From: Oscillospiraceae bacterium
GTDB lineage: Bacteria > Bacillota > Clostridia > Oscillospirales > Ruminococcaceae
Assembly (NCBI GenBank): GCA_017847875.1
Contig: JAGASN010000027.1
Location: 1-64,000, forward strand
Reading direction: 5' to 3'
DNA: 64,000 nt
The notes beneath the pieces were generated by a model. That model was not told the DNA's origin. It did no database searches and was given only the letters and a program-made list of their open reading frames with translations. The position numbers were made by a program, and so were the translations under genes. Positions 25,311 to 33,419 of this stretch are shown here, piece by piece. The stretch's first letter is position 1. Each line of letters opens with the position of its first letter.

Positions 25311-25460
25311 ATGACTGAAAAAATTCAGGTAAAACTAAGGCTTCCGGAAGAGGTTGCAAATGAACTTAAAGCCGAAGCAGAAAAACAAAAAAGAAGCGTT
25401 AACAATCTTCTTGAAGTTATTATTGATGAATATCTTAAAAAACAAAAAGAAACTTTATAA
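25311..25460 (+). CDS. Ribbon-helix-helix (Arc/CopG-type) DNA-binding protein, 49 residues
   Basis: Too short to be noticed by length alone, but it has a GAGGTGG site and a promoter. A beta-strand (KIQVKLRLPEEV, about 4-15) is followed by helix A (ANELKAEAEKQKR) and, after the Ser-Val-Asn turn, helix B (NLLEVIIDEYLKKQK): the ribbon-helix-helix plan. Such proteins bind tandem short sites as dimers, and three GGTACC pairs lie upstream. It may be an antitoxin-like autorepressor, but no toxin gene lies beside it on the same strand; the divergent gene encodes a DUF6809-like protein. Confidence 0.8.
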   Translation: MTEKIQVKLRLPEEVANELKAEAEKQKRSVNNLLEVIIDEYLKKQKETL

Positions 25461-25468
25461 TCAAAATA

Positions 25469-25506
25469 AAAAACAGAGGCGTTTTGAAAAACGCCTCTGT
25501 TTTTTT
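25469..25506 (+). terminator. Bidirectional terminator after the ribbon-helix-helix gene
   Basis: AAAAACAGAGGCGTTTT pairs with AAAACGCCTCTGTTTTT around GA; it also serves the convergent EamA gene ending at 25505. Confidence 0.85.
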
Positions 25507-26392
25507 ATTTCTTTTCTTTTTGGTAAGATACCCCGAAAACCGAAAGGGTTATTATCCCTATTCCGAGGAGCTGAACGGCGGAAAAAGAATCGCCCATAAT
25601 AAAAATTCCCGCAAGAACGGAAATTACCGTTGTGAAATTCGAAAAGATAAGCGCTCTTCCGGCGGGGATATGGTTAAGGGCGGAATTTATCAGAAGGAAG
25701 GCGCAAACGGAAGAAACCACCGCAAGATAAAGAACGGAAACCCAAAATAACGGTTCAAAAAAAGGCTTGAGCATCAGGGATAAATCGCTTCCGTGCTCAA
25801 GAATCGCCATGGGAATAAAAACCGCCGAACCGAGAAGAAACATAATGTAGGTGCGTTCAAAAGCGGAAAAATGCTCCGCTGTTTTTCTGCTTAAAATTGT
25901 AAAAAGCGCCGCGGAAACAACCGCACCGAAAAGGAGAAGAAAACCTTTTGCGGAAACATTTCCGAACCCGCCGGAGGTTGTAAGATAAACCCCGAAAACG
26001 GAAAAAACGGTGCATGCCCCCTGGAGAAGGTTGCATTTTTCCTTAAGGAACAAAATTCCGAAGATAAGCCCGACCACCGGGACCATTCCAATCATAACGC
26101 CTGAAAAAGCGGCGGAAGTTGAATTTATTCCATAGGTTTCAAAGATAAAATAGCAAACCGGCTGGATAAATCCAAGGAGCAAAAGGCTTCCAAGCGGTTT
26201 TCCTTTGAGAGAGATTTTTGCTTTTCCAAAAAGAAGAACAACGTTCAGCGCGAGAAAAGCCAGAAGAAAACGCACCCCGAGAAGAAAAAACGGACTTGCA
26301 AAATCAAGGGCGGTTTTTGAAAAAAGAAAACTGAAACCGAAAATGCTGTAACCCAAAAGGGCACCGAGGGTTGCTTTTGAATTTTTTGTCAA
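25505..26392 (-). CDS. EamA/DMT-superfamily transporter
   Basis: 295 residues from a TTG start (MTKNSKATLGALLGYSIFGF) preceded by GAGGCG. Ten hydrophobic helices in two EamA domains (about 8-138 and 150-290); the second contains LINSALNHIPAGRALIFSNFTTVISVLAGIFIMGDSFS, typical of the family. The substrate is unknown. It differs clearly from the other EamA protein at 22884, so they are not recent duplicates. Confidence 0.88.
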   Translation of the reverse strand: MTKNSKATLGALLGYSIFGFSFLFSKTALDFASPFFLLGVRFLLAFLALNVVLLFGKAKISLKGKPLGSLLLLGFIQPVCYFIFETYGINSTSAAFSGVMIGMVPVVGLIFGILFLKEKCNLLQGACTVFSVFGVYLTTSGGFGNVSAKGFLLLFGAVVSAALFTILSRKTAEHFSAFERTYIMFLLGSAVFIPMAILEHGSDLSLMLKPFFEPLFWVSVLYLAVVSSVCAFLLINSALNHIPAGRALIFSNFTTVISVLAGIFIMGDSFSAVQLLGIGIITLSVFGVSYQKEKK

Positions 26393-26422
26393 AGGGAAAA
26401 ACGCCTCTTTTCATTAAAAAAA

Positions 26423-26448
26423 CCGCCGCGATATAAAAATCGCGGCGG
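26423..26448 (-). terminator. Terminator of tRNA-Leu
   Basis: CCGCCGCGAT pairs with ATCGCGGCGG, followed by seven T on the minus strand, two bases after the CCA end of the tRNA. Confidence 0.85.
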
Positions 26449-26450
26449 TG

Positions 26451-26533
26451 TGGTGCGCCTGACAGGGGTCGAACCCGCACGTGTTAACACCAGATCCTAA
26501 GTCTGGCGCGTCTGCCAATTCCGCCACAGGCGC
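26451..26533 (-). tRNA. tRNA-Leu (anticodon UAG)
   Basis: 83 bases including an encoded CCA end. The acceptor stem GCGCCTG/CAGGCGC, long variable arm (TGTTAACAC region), anticodon stem CCAGA/TCTGG with loop CTTAGGA, and GGTTCGACC in the T arm are all present. Anticodon UAG reads CUA and related leucine codons. Confidence 0.97.
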
Positions 26534-26542
26534 AAAATTAAT

Positions 26543-26574
26543 AATGCAAAATGCATATTGCAAAATGCAGAATT
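26543..26574 (+). repeat. Left inverted repeat around the four-helix-bundle gene
   Basis: A 32-base arm built of AATGCA and TGCATATT words. It matches the reverse complement of 26937-26968 at about 27 of 32 positions, without gaps. Confidence 0.75.
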
Positions 26575-26926
26575 ATTTGTTTTGGTTGGAGGTTTTACAA
26601 ATTGCCATAAGAATTTTTATAATTTCAGATAAATCGTTATGCAAATTTTCAAATTGGATTTTACTTATATATTGAGTTTCATACAAAAGCCGAAGCCAAT
26701 ATTCGGTTTCGTTTGCTTCTTTTAAAGCTATACTCATTTTTGAAATAAAATCTGCTTTGCTTTGCGCACGCTGAGCTTCTGAAACATTGGCGCCTATGCT
26801 GGTTCCGCTTTTTAAAATTTGCTTCGAAAGAATAAATTCCTTTTTGTTTTCGGCAAGAAATTTATATAAATTTACAACCTTTACCGCAAATTTAAAACTT
26901 TTATCTGCAGAAACATTGTTTTCCAT
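26573..26926 (-). CDS. Four-helix-bundle protein (23S rRNA intervening-sequence protein family)
   Basis: 117 residues from the ATG (MENNVSADKS) that follows GAGGTACC at the right distance; a second ATG four codons upstream has no site. The core LSKQILKSGTSIGANVSEAQRAQSKADFISKMSIALKEANETEYWL is diagnostic of the small four-helix-bundle proteins encoded in rRNA intervening sequences and of the related diversity-generating accessory proteins. Function is uncertain, possibly nucleic-acid binding. Here the gene is not in an rRNA; it sits ten bases from tRNA-Leu between 32-base inverted repeats. Confidence 0.85.
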   Translation of the reverse strand: MENNVSADKSFKFAVKVVNLYKFLAENKKEFILSKQILKSGTSIGANVSEAQRAQSKADFISKMSIALKEANETEYWLRLLYETQYISKIQFENLHNDLSEIIKILMAICKTSNQNK

Positions 26927-26936
26927 AAGGTACCTC

Positions 26937-26968
26937 AATTATGCACTGTGAAATATGCATTATGCATT
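26937..26968 (-). repeat. Right inverted repeat around the four-helix-bundle gene
   Basis: Partner of 26543-26574. The two arms would pair in the transcript to bring both ends of the gene together in a 32-base stem, as in rRNA intervening sequences. Confidence 0.75.
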
Positions 26969-27010
26969 TGAAAACCATATTAGTTTACACCAATTCTCTT
27001 TTTCTGTCAA

Positions 27011-28270
27011 TCAAAGGTTAAGAAGTCCTTCGTTCATCATAGACTGCGCCGCAAGCATAACGCCCATTTTTGCGGTGGGATAAGTGAGCCCGCCCTGCAT
27101 CCATACGGAATAGGGTTCACGAAGGGGTGCATCTGCGGAAAGTTCAACGGAAGCGCCGAGGTTGAATGCGCCGGCAGCCATGATTACCTGGCTGTCATAA
27201 CCGGGCATATCCCAGGGTTCGGGAGTTACGTAAGCGTCGATGGGGGAACCGCTCTGGATTCCGCGGCAGAAAGCGCAGAGAGCTTCCGGAGTTTTGAGCG
27301 CAATGGTTTCGATGATATCGGTTCTGGGGTCATCAAAACCGGGGTCGGCCTCGAATCCGCAAAGTTCGAAGAAACGGCTTGCAAAAACGGCGGTTTTGAC
27401 TGCGGAAGCGGTTACCGTGGGGGAGAAGAAAAGTCCCTGATACATGGGGCGGAGTTCGTTAAGAGTGCAGCCGACTTCTCTTCCGACGCCCGGTGCGGAA
27501 AGGCGGTGGGCGCAAAGCTCAACAAATTCGTGTTTGCCGGTGATGTAACCGCCGGTATGGGCGATTCCCGCGCCGGGGTTTTTGATCAGAGAACCGATGA
27601 TAAGATCAGCACCGACCTGGGTGGGCTCAAGTTTATCAACAAATTCGCCGTAGCAGTTGTCGCAGACGCAAACAGCGGAAGGGTTTGCTTCGTGAACGAT
27701 ATCAAAAATCTTTTTGATAACCTCGATAGTGAGGCTGGGTCTGGTGGAATATCCTCGGGAACGCTGGATATAAGCCATTTTTGCGCCTTTAACTGCTTCG
27801 GGAATTCCGTCATAATCAACGCTTCCGTCCGGAAGAAGGGGAAGCTCGTCATAAATTACTCCGAATTCTTTAAGAGAACCGACTCCTTCGCCGTGGATAA
27901 CACCGTTGAGGGTATCATAGGGAGTTCCGGTGAGGGAAACCATTTTGTCTCCGGGACGAAGAACGCCGAAAAGCGCGGTTGCAATTGCGTGGGTTCCGCT
28001 CATAAAGTTGTGGCGGACCATGGAATCTTCGGTTCCGAAAATCTGGCTCCAGACCTGATCAAGAATTTCGCGGCCGCGGTCATCATAACCATAGCCGGAA
28101 GAACCGGCAAAAAGGCTTTCGCTTACACGGTTATCAATAAAGGCACGGAGAACTTTTTCGTTGTTATAAGTTTCAATTTCGCCGATTCTTGCGAAAGGCT
28201 TTTGGCAATCCGCCTCGGCCTTTTCGGCAATTTCAAGAAGGCGGCCGTCAATTTTGAAAAAATCGCTCAT
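27011..28270 (-). CDS. PLP-dependent methionine gamma-lyase-like / aluminium-resistance family protein (YnbB-like)
   Basis: 419 residues of the Cys/Met metabolism PLP group annotated as methionine gamma-lyase family or aluminium resistance protein. The probable PLP lysine is in GSLIKNPGAGIAHTGGYI; GSSGYGYDDRGREILDQV near the N terminus and RSRGYSTRPSLT are family-typical. The start overlaps the upstream GNAT stop as ATGA (28267-28270). It is the last gene of the murD-M42-M42-GNAT run. The real substrate of this family is poorly known. Confidence 0.9.
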   Translation of the reverse strand: MSDFFKIDGRLLEIAEKAEADCQKPFARIGEIETYNNEKVLRAFIDNRVSESLFAGSSGYGYDDRGREILDQVWSQIFGTEDSMVRHNFMSGTHAIATALFGVLRPGDKMVSLTGTPYDTLNGVIHGEGVGSLKEFGVIYDELPLLPDGSVDYDGIPEAVKGAKMAYIQRSRGYSTRPSLTIEVIKKIFDIVHEANPSAVCVCDNCYGEFVDKLEPTQVGADLIIGSLIKNPGAGIAHTGGYITGKHEFVELCAHRLSAPGVGREVGCTLNELRPMYQGLFFSPTVTASAVKTAVFASRFFELCGFEADPGFDDPRTDIIETIALKTPEALCAFCRGIQSGSPIDAYVTPEPWDMPGYDSQVIMAAGAFNLGASVELSADAPLREPYSVWMQGGLTYPTAKMGVMLAAQSMMNEGLLNL

Positions 28271-29070
28271 TTTTTGTCTTCCTTTTCCTTGATGTTATAA
28301 AGATAATAATATGTTTTTGCGGCCCTGAAGCCGAGTTTTTCATACATTTTCTGAACCCCGGGGTTTGCCGGAACAAGCCATGGAGTCCGGTGCTCATCAA
28401 TGAGCATGTTGGCGCAAAGAGCGGTAAGATATGAAGCATATCCTTTGCTGCGGTGTTCCGGAACGGTGACAACAGAGGTTATGGCGCCGGCTTTTTCCGT
28501 TCTTCCGCGAATGCAGGCGGTGGAAACCGCTTCGCCGTCATAAAGGGTGAAAAGGGTGCTTTGCTTTTTGAGCACGCCCCGGACCATTCGGAGTTTCCAA
28601 AGGTCTTTTCCGGGCGAATCTTCTTTGCCGAATGCTTTGTTCATAACCTCAAAAGCATCGTCAAAGTTTTCGGAAGATTTTATATCAAAATCTTTTTTTG
28701 GCATATCTATGCGGTTTTCCGCAAACATCTGCACCGCGTTTTCAATTTCAAAATCAAAAAGATTTTTGAGCACGCCGAAGGAATTTTCGTCACATTCGAT
28801 ATTTTTTATTGTTCCTCCGGAAACAAGGTTCGTTATGAAAAGCACCATCTCAAATCCCGGAATTCCATAGGGCGAAAACAGCATTACCGAATCCGCTCCT
28901 GCTCTGAGGAAAGAATGAGCATTCCCATGCTCATCGATTTCCACCCATATGTTCAGAAGCTCCGGATCATCGAAAAACGAAACCGCCGCCGCATTGAAAA
29001 GGCACCCGAAATAAGGGTCCTTTTCCGAAAGTCTTTCAAGAAGGCTTAAATCGTCAATAAGCTTTATCAT
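28267..29070 (-). CDS. GNAT family N-acetyltransferase
   Basis: 267 residues from the ATG that overlaps the preceding M42 stop as ATGA (29067-29070). The acetyl-CoA site is SVVTVPEHRSKGYASYLTALC near residues 208-228, with the C-terminal NPGVQKMYEKLGFR. The N-terminal ~125 residues have a second, weaker acetyltransferase-like fold. Target unknown; neighbours suggest amino acids, peptides or their derivatives. Overlaps at both ends imply coupled translation. Confidence 0.88.
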   Translation of the reverse strand: MIKLIDDLSLLERLSEKDPYFGCLFNAAAVSFFDDPELLNIWVEIDEHGNAHSFLRAGADSVMLFSPYGIPGFEMVLFITNLVSGGTIKNIECDENSFGVLKNLFDFEIENAVQMFAENRIDMPKKDFDIKSSENFDDAFEVMNKAFGKEDSPGKDLWKLRMVRGVLKKQSTLFTLYDGEAVSTACIRGRTEKAGAITSVVTVPEHRSKGYASYLTALCANMLIDEHRTPWLVPANPGVQKMYEKLGFRAAKTYYYLYNIKEKEDKK

Positions 29071-30101
29071 ATTTCGCAAAGCTCCCTGCTCAATATTTTG
29101 ATAAGGGAGATGGCGTTTTCCGCATCGGAAAGTTTGATGGTTGCATAGGGGCTGTGGATATATCTTGCCGGAAGCGAAACCGCAACCGGGCGGATTCCGC
29201 CTCTTGCCTGGTGGATGAATTTTGCGTCGTTGAAGCCGCAGATTCCGTGTTTTGTCTGGGCGGGAATGTTTTTGGCTTCGCAAAGTTCCATAATATGGTG
29301 ATAAAGCTCCATATCATAAAGGGTTCCGTTATCACGGAAGGAAACCACCGGACCTTCGCCCTGTTTGCAGACAAATTTTTCACCGGGAACGCAGGGAACG
29401 TCCCCTGCGGTTGTTGCTTCAACAACAACTGCGATATCCGGATCAACGGAAAATGCGGCGTTTCCGGCGCTGTTTCCGCCGACTTCCTCTCTGGTTGTGA
29501 AGCAAACGGTTATGTCATATTCCGCCTCTTCCTTAAGGAGTTCCATAAGGATAGCACAGCCTGCTCTGTCATCAAGAGCTTTTCCCATAACGCAGTCTTC
29601 ACCGAATTTTTCAAAATCGGAATCAAAAACCGCTCTGTCGCCGAGCTTAACAAGCTTTTCGGCTTCTTCTTTTGTGTCTGCGCCGATGTCGATATAAAGG
29701 GAATCTGTCTTGGTGGGATTTTTGAATTCCTCTTCTTTAACAAGGTGGATAGCCTTGCTTCCGAGAAGTCCGGGAATTCCGTTTTCGCCGACGAGAACTC
29801 TTTTTCCGACTATAACGCGGCTGTCGATTCCGCCGACGTTGCTGAATTTAAGAAATCCGTTTTCGTCGATGTGGGTGATGATGAAGCCAACTTCGTCCAT
29901 ATGGGCGGAGAACATAAGTCTGTTTTTCGGCTGTTTTTTTCCTTTTTTGGAAACAATAAGGTTTCCGGCGTTATCGGTTTTCGCAACGCAGTCCGGATAA
30001 CCCATAACTTCGTCATAGATGAGTTTTTTAACGGCGGCTTCGTCGCCGGAAGTTCCTCTTGCGAGGGAAAGCATTTCGAGATTTTCGAGGAAGGTTTTCA
30101 T
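29067..30101 (-). CDS. M42 family metallopeptidase (aminopeptidase), second copy
   Basis: 344 residues. Dinuclear metal-site motifs: SAHMDEVGFI, GKALDDRAGCA, TTREEVGGNSAGNA and the final SLPARYIHSPYA with the metal His. The usual GGTDA segment reads GFNDAKFIHQARGG. M42 enzymes form tetrahedral or dodecameric aminopeptidases acting on short peptides in the cytoplasm. It begins two bases after the stop of the first copy and overlaps the GNAT gene. Confidence 0.94.
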   Translation of the reverse strand: MKTFLENLEMLSLARGTSGDEAAVKKLIYDEVMGYPDCVAKTDNAGNLIVSKKGKKQPKNRLMFSAHMDEVGFIITHIDENGFLKFSNVGGIDSRVIVGKRVLVGENGIPGLLGSKAIHLVKEEEFKNPTKTDSLYIDIGADTKEEAEKLVKLGDRAVFDSDFEKFGEDCVMGKALDDRAGCAILMELLKEEAEYDITVCFTTREEVGGNSAGNAAFSVDPDIAVVVEATTAGDVPCVPGEKFVCKQGEGPVVSFRDNGTLYDMELYHHIMELCEAKNIPAQTKHGICGFNDAKFIHQARGGIRPVAVSLPARYIHSPYATIKLSDAENAISLIKILSRELCEI

Positions 30102-30102
30102 A

Positions 30103-31125
30103 TCAGTTTTTTCCTCCTTCCATTACGAATGCGGCAAGAAGTCTGCCGACATTTTTTACGTCATCGACGGAAACTTTTTCAATAATGCTGTGCATATACT
30201 GCTGGGGAATGGAAATAAGTCCGGTGCGGACTCCTGCTCCTGCGGAAGCAATGTCGTCCGCGTTTGTTCCGGTTGAAGAACCGCCGTAGGCTTCCACCTG
30301 GAAAGGAATTTCGTTCTTTTCCGCAAGGGCGATGAGTTTTCTCGAAATTTCGATATCAAGGGTAGGGTGGAAAGCAATGACCGGGCCTTTTTTCATCGCT
30401 TTGGAATTGAGTTCGGTGGTGTCCGGGGTTTTTCCGAAGCCGACGTCAATTTCAATGGCCTCCGTCGGGGCAACCGCAAAAGCTGCGGCTCCTGCGCCCT
30501 GACCGCCGGTTTCTTCCCTTGTTGAAAAAACAGCGGTGAGTCCGCAGGGAAGTTCTTTTCCTTTAAGGATTTCAAGAGCTTCGAGAATTGTTACACAGCC
30601 GCTTCTGTCATCAAGAGCAGGTCCGGTGACATAACCGTTTCCGATATCGCTCCATCTTCCGCAAAGCATAACTCTGTCGCCGAGGCGTACCCGTTTTTCT
30701 GTTTCTTCCTTATTGAAGCCGATATCGATAAAAATTTCGTCCCTTTCGGGATTTTTTTCGTTGACGTCTTTAAGATGGGGCGGAACGTTGCAGACGATTC
30801 CGAGATATTCTCCGTCTTTTCCGAGAACCCGGACCTTTGTTCCAAAAATTCCTCTGCGGTCGATTCCGCCGCAGGGATATGTTCTGAGGAATCCGTTTTC
30901 CTCGATGTTTATAACAAGAAGAGCGATCTGGTCAAGGTGCGCATCGAGCATTACCTTGCGTCCGTTTTTTTCGGGAGCAACTTCGCAGATTACGCTTCCG
31001 AGGTTATCGATATATGTTTTTCCGTATTCGGAAAGAAGCTCCACCGCGGCTTTTGCCGCAAGTTTTTCGTCGCCGGAGTTTCCGTCGACGGAAGAAAATT
31101 TTAAAAGCAAATCTCTGGTGTCCAT
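30103..31125 (-). CDS. M42 family metallopeptidase (aminopeptidase), first copy
   Basis: 340 residues from the ATG after AAGGAG (MDTRDLLLKF). Motifs: MLDAHLDQIALLV, GPALDDRSGC, STREETGGQGAGAA and GLISIPQQYMHS. The region equivalent to GGTDA reads GTNADDIASAGAG. It differs substantially from the second copy, so the two probably have distinct specificities and could form mixed assemblies, as reported for some TET peptidases (inference). Confidence 0.94.
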   Translation of the reverse strand: MDTRDLLLKFSSVDGNSGDEKLAAKAAVELLSEYGKTYIDNLGSVICEVAPEKNGRKVMLDAHLDQIALLVINIEENGFLRTYPCGGIDRRGIFGTKVRVLGKDGEYLGIVCNVPPHLKDVNEKNPERDEIFIDIGFNKEETEKRVRLGDRVMLCGRWSDIGNGYVTGPALDDRSGCVTILEALEILKGKELPCGLTAVFSTREETGGQGAGAAAFAVAPTEAIEIDVGFGKTPDTTELNSKAMKKGPVIAFHPTLDIEISRKLIALAEKNEIPFQVEAYGGSSTGTNADDIASAGAGVRTGLISIPQQYMHSIIEKVSVDDVKNVGRLLAAFVMEGGKN

Positions 31126-31142
31126 AATTTTCTCCTTTTTTT

Positions 31143-31234
31143 GGCTCCCTTGTGCAAAGGGAGCTGTCTGCGCAGCAGACTGAGGGATTGTAACCCTGTT
31201 TCGTTTTTGGCGGGCGGATAATATCCGCTCCTGC
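31143..31234 (-). repeat. Composite palindromic repeat, copy 3 (half element plus GCGGATA palindrome)
   Basis: GGCTCCCTTGTGCAAAGGGAGC hairpin (written here as two arms GGCTCCCTT/AAGGGAGC), CTGCGCAG hairpin, GAGGGATT, then the GGGCGGATAATATCCGC palindrome. Lies in the murD-M42 gap. The same arrangement occurs at 47.0 kb. Confidence 0.8.
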
Positions 31235-31242
31235 ATTTAAAA

Positions 31243-32673
31243 TTATTTATATTCCGGCCAAAGTTCTTCGGCGGAAACTCCGTCAACCTGGCCGATTTTT
31301 GAAACAAGTTCCTTGAAATGTTTTCCGCGGAGTTCAAAGTTTTTGTAACGGTCAAAACTTGCGGAAGCGGGGGAAAGGGTGACTATGTCGCCTTCTTCTG
31401 CGTAAGCATAGGCGGTGGAAACCGCTTCCTCCATATCCTCAACAAAAATCATTTCCGGTTCGCCGTTATAATCCGGGTTATCCTGAAGCGCTTTTGCAAT
31501 TTTCGGTGCGGTTGCTCCGCAAAGGATGAGGAGTTTTACCTTTTCAATAAGGCTCGGCGCAAGAGGAGCATAGGGAATGTTTTTATCATAACCTCCGGCA
31601 AGAAGAATTACCTTCTGGTCAAAGCAGGAAAGTCCGGCAATGGTTCTTGTGGGGCTTGTTGCAATGGAATCGTTGTACCATTTAACTCCTTCGAATTCGC
31701 GGCAAAGTTCAATTCTGTGTTCAACTCCGCCGAAGTTTTTCGCAACGGAACGCATGGTTTCTATGGAAACTTCGCCCCAGGTTGCGGCAATTGCGGTGAG
31801 GTAGTTTTCAACATTATGAAGACCGGGAATCTTTATCTCGCTTCTGTGGAAAAGGTCGGTTATTTTTCCGTGGTCGGAATAGCAAAGCATTCCGTCTTCA
31901 CGAAGGAAGGAACCGTTCTGGACCGGGTTAAGATGGCTGAACCAGCGGAGTTCGCCCCGAACAAGTTCCGCCATGCTTTTTGTGATAACGTTGTCCGCAT
32001 TAAGAACCGCAACGGAAAAAGCGTTCTGGTGGCGGAGAACGTTGCGCTTTGCTTCGATATATTCTTCCATGTCCTTATGAACGTCAAGGTGGTTCGGCGC
32101 AACGTTTGTTACAACCGCAACGTCCGGAGAAGTTCTCATGGAGATGAGCTGGAAGGAGGAAAGTTCAACAACGGCGCAGTCTTCGTCTTTGATTTCCTCG
32201 ATGATAGGAAGAAGCGCCCTTCCGATGTTTCCGCCCTTATGGACTGTTTTTCCTTCCGCAGCAAGAAATTCGGAAATAAGAGTTGTTGTGGTGGTTTTTC
32301 CGTCGGAACCGGTTACCGCATATTTTTTGCAGGGGCAAAGGTCGAAGAAAACTTCCATTTCGCTGGTAACGGCTTTTCCTTCTCTCCTAAGTTCGCAAAG
32401 GGTCGGGTTCCACCAGTTCATTCCGGGAGTTCTGAAAACAATATCCGCGTCGATATCGTCGAGATATCCTTCGCCAAGCTTCAGCACAGCGCCGGATTTT
32501 TCAAGAAGTTCGGCGGTTTCGCCAAGCTTTTCCCGGTCCGCTTTATCCCTTGCTTCGGTGGAAATTCCCTTTTCCGCAAACTGGCGGATAACGTCCGTGT
32601 GGGAAACGCCTATTCCGATAAAAGCAACCTTCTTATCTTTAATTTTCTCAAAGAATTTTTCTGCGTTTGTCAT
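31243..32673 (-). CDS. murD: UDP-N-acetylmuramoyl-L-alanine--D-glutamate ligase
   Basis: 476 residues. The N-terminal UDP-binding region contains VAFIGIGVSHTDVIRQFAEKG, the ATP loop is AVTGSDGKTTTTTLI (near 114-128), and the central NVAPNHLDVHKDMEEYIEAK and C-terminal SPASASFDRYKNFELRGKHF are characteristic of MurD. It adds D-Glu to the peptidoglycan precursor in the cytoplasm. The other mur/fts genes are absent here; instead two peptidases follow. Confidence 0.95.
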   Translation of the reverse strand: MTNAEKFFEKIKDKKVAFIGIGVSHTDVIRQFAEKGISTEARDKADREKLGETAELLEKSGAVLKLGEGYLDDIDADIVFRTPGMNWWNPTLCELRREGKAVTSEMEVFFDLCPCKKYAVTGSDGKTTTTTLISEFLAAEGKTVHKGGNIGRALLPIIEEIKDEDCAVVELSSFQLISMRTSPDVAVVTNVAPNHLDVHKDMEEYIEAKRNVLRHQNAFSVAVLNADNVITKSMAELVRGELRWFSHLNPVQNGSFLREDGMLCYSDHGKITDLFHRSEIKIPGLHNVENYLTAIAATWGEVSIETMRSVAKNFGGVEHRIELCREFEGVKWYNDSIATSPTRTIAGLSCFDQKVILLAGGYDKNIPYAPLAPSLIEKVKLLILCGATAPKIAKALQDNPDYNGEPEMIFVEDMEEAVSTAYAYAEEGDIVTLSPASASFDRYKNFELRGKHFKELVSKIGQVDGVSAEELWPEYK

Positions 32674-32778
32674 AAGTATCTGACCTCCGTTTTTCGGAAG
32701 AATGATTTTTTAACTGAATAATTATTATATCACAATATACTGTAAAATTAAACATTTGGAACCATATTTTATTTGCTG

Positions 32779-32807
32779 TTGCGAAGGAATGTATTTAATG
32801 TTATAAT
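32779..32807 (+). promoter_or_regulatory. Promoter of the small zinc-ribbon gene
   Basis: TTGCGA (32779-32784), 17-base spacer, TATAAT (32802-32807). Confidence 0.65.
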
Positions 32808-32847
32808 TTTATAAACAGCTGAATTTTAATTTATAGGGGAGATAGAT

Positions 32848-33075
32848 TTGGATCATAAAAAAGCGCAGATTTTAAGAGATACGCTTATGCTTATCGGTTT
32901 TGTTATAATGTTTGCGGGTTATTTTTGGAATCCGCTGGTAATAATCGGCTTTGTTATAGCGCTTTCCTGCCTTGTTCCGGATTATCTTTATAACAAATGT
33001 CCGCATTGCGGAAAAAGACTTGGAAGAAACACAGGGAAGTTTTGTCAGCATTGCGGAAAAGAAATTGACCGATAA
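32848..33075 (+). CDS. Small membrane protein with zinc ribbon
   Basis: 75 residues from a TTG start after AGGGGAG. Two hydrophobic helices (about 9-27 and 29-45) are followed by a zinc ribbon, CPHCGKRLGRNTGKFCQHCG (about 51-70). Similar two-helix zinc-ribbon proteins are common in Bacillota, without known function. Confidence 0.8.
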   Translation: MDHKKAQILRDTLMLIGFVIMFAGYFWNPLVIIGFVIALSCLVPDYLYNKCPHCGKRLGRNTGKFCQHCGKEIDR

Positions 33076-33086
33076 TTTTTAAAAAG

Positions 33087-33117
33087 AAAAAAGAGACCCT
33101 TACCGGGCCTCTTTTTT
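33087..33117 (+). terminator. Terminator after the small zinc-ribbon gene
   Basis: AAAAGAGACCC pairs (one mismatch) with GGGCCTCTTTT, followed by T. Confidence 0.75.
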
Positions 33118-33156
33118 CTTTTCTGCATATTATGCAAAAGATATTTTATTTGAATT

Positions 33157-33195
33157 AAAAAAATCATTGATTATATCGCTTTAATGCGCTATAAA
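33157..33195 (+). promoter_or_regulatory. Promoter of the repeat-rich surface protein (shared 30-bp element)
   Basis: TTGATT (33167-33172), 17-base spacer ending ATGCGC, TATAAA (33190-33195). Bases 33157-33186 are identical to 35036-35065 before asnA. Confidence 0.7.
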
Positions 33196-33419
33196 TTCTC
33201 TTTTGGATTGTGAATAGTTTAATTCACAAAATCATCACAAAAAAATAAATTTATGCAATTTGCAAGAAAATACTTTTTTCGTTTTATGGAAAACGGAGAA
33301 ATTGAAAAAAATGGAAAAACCGTATATACACAAAAGGAATTTTATGGTATATTTTTGCCAAGAAATTGAGAAATCTCATTTCGCAGAAATTTTAACTCGA
33401 TAAAAAGAGGTGAATGGCA

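Larger units (their letters stand above)
33076..33419. other. Intergenic region with terminator and duplicated promoter element
   Basis: About 340 bases without a gene. The terminator at 33087-33117 is followed by the promoter element at 33157-33195 and about 220 bases of AT-rich leader before the surface-protein start; no known riboswitch was recognised in that leader. Confidence 0.6.

Noticed and set aside
29067-31125. Two M42 genes considered as a recent tandem duplication
   Set aside because: Their motifs and lengths differ substantially around the metal site and in the GGTDA region, so the copies are old or were acquired separately.
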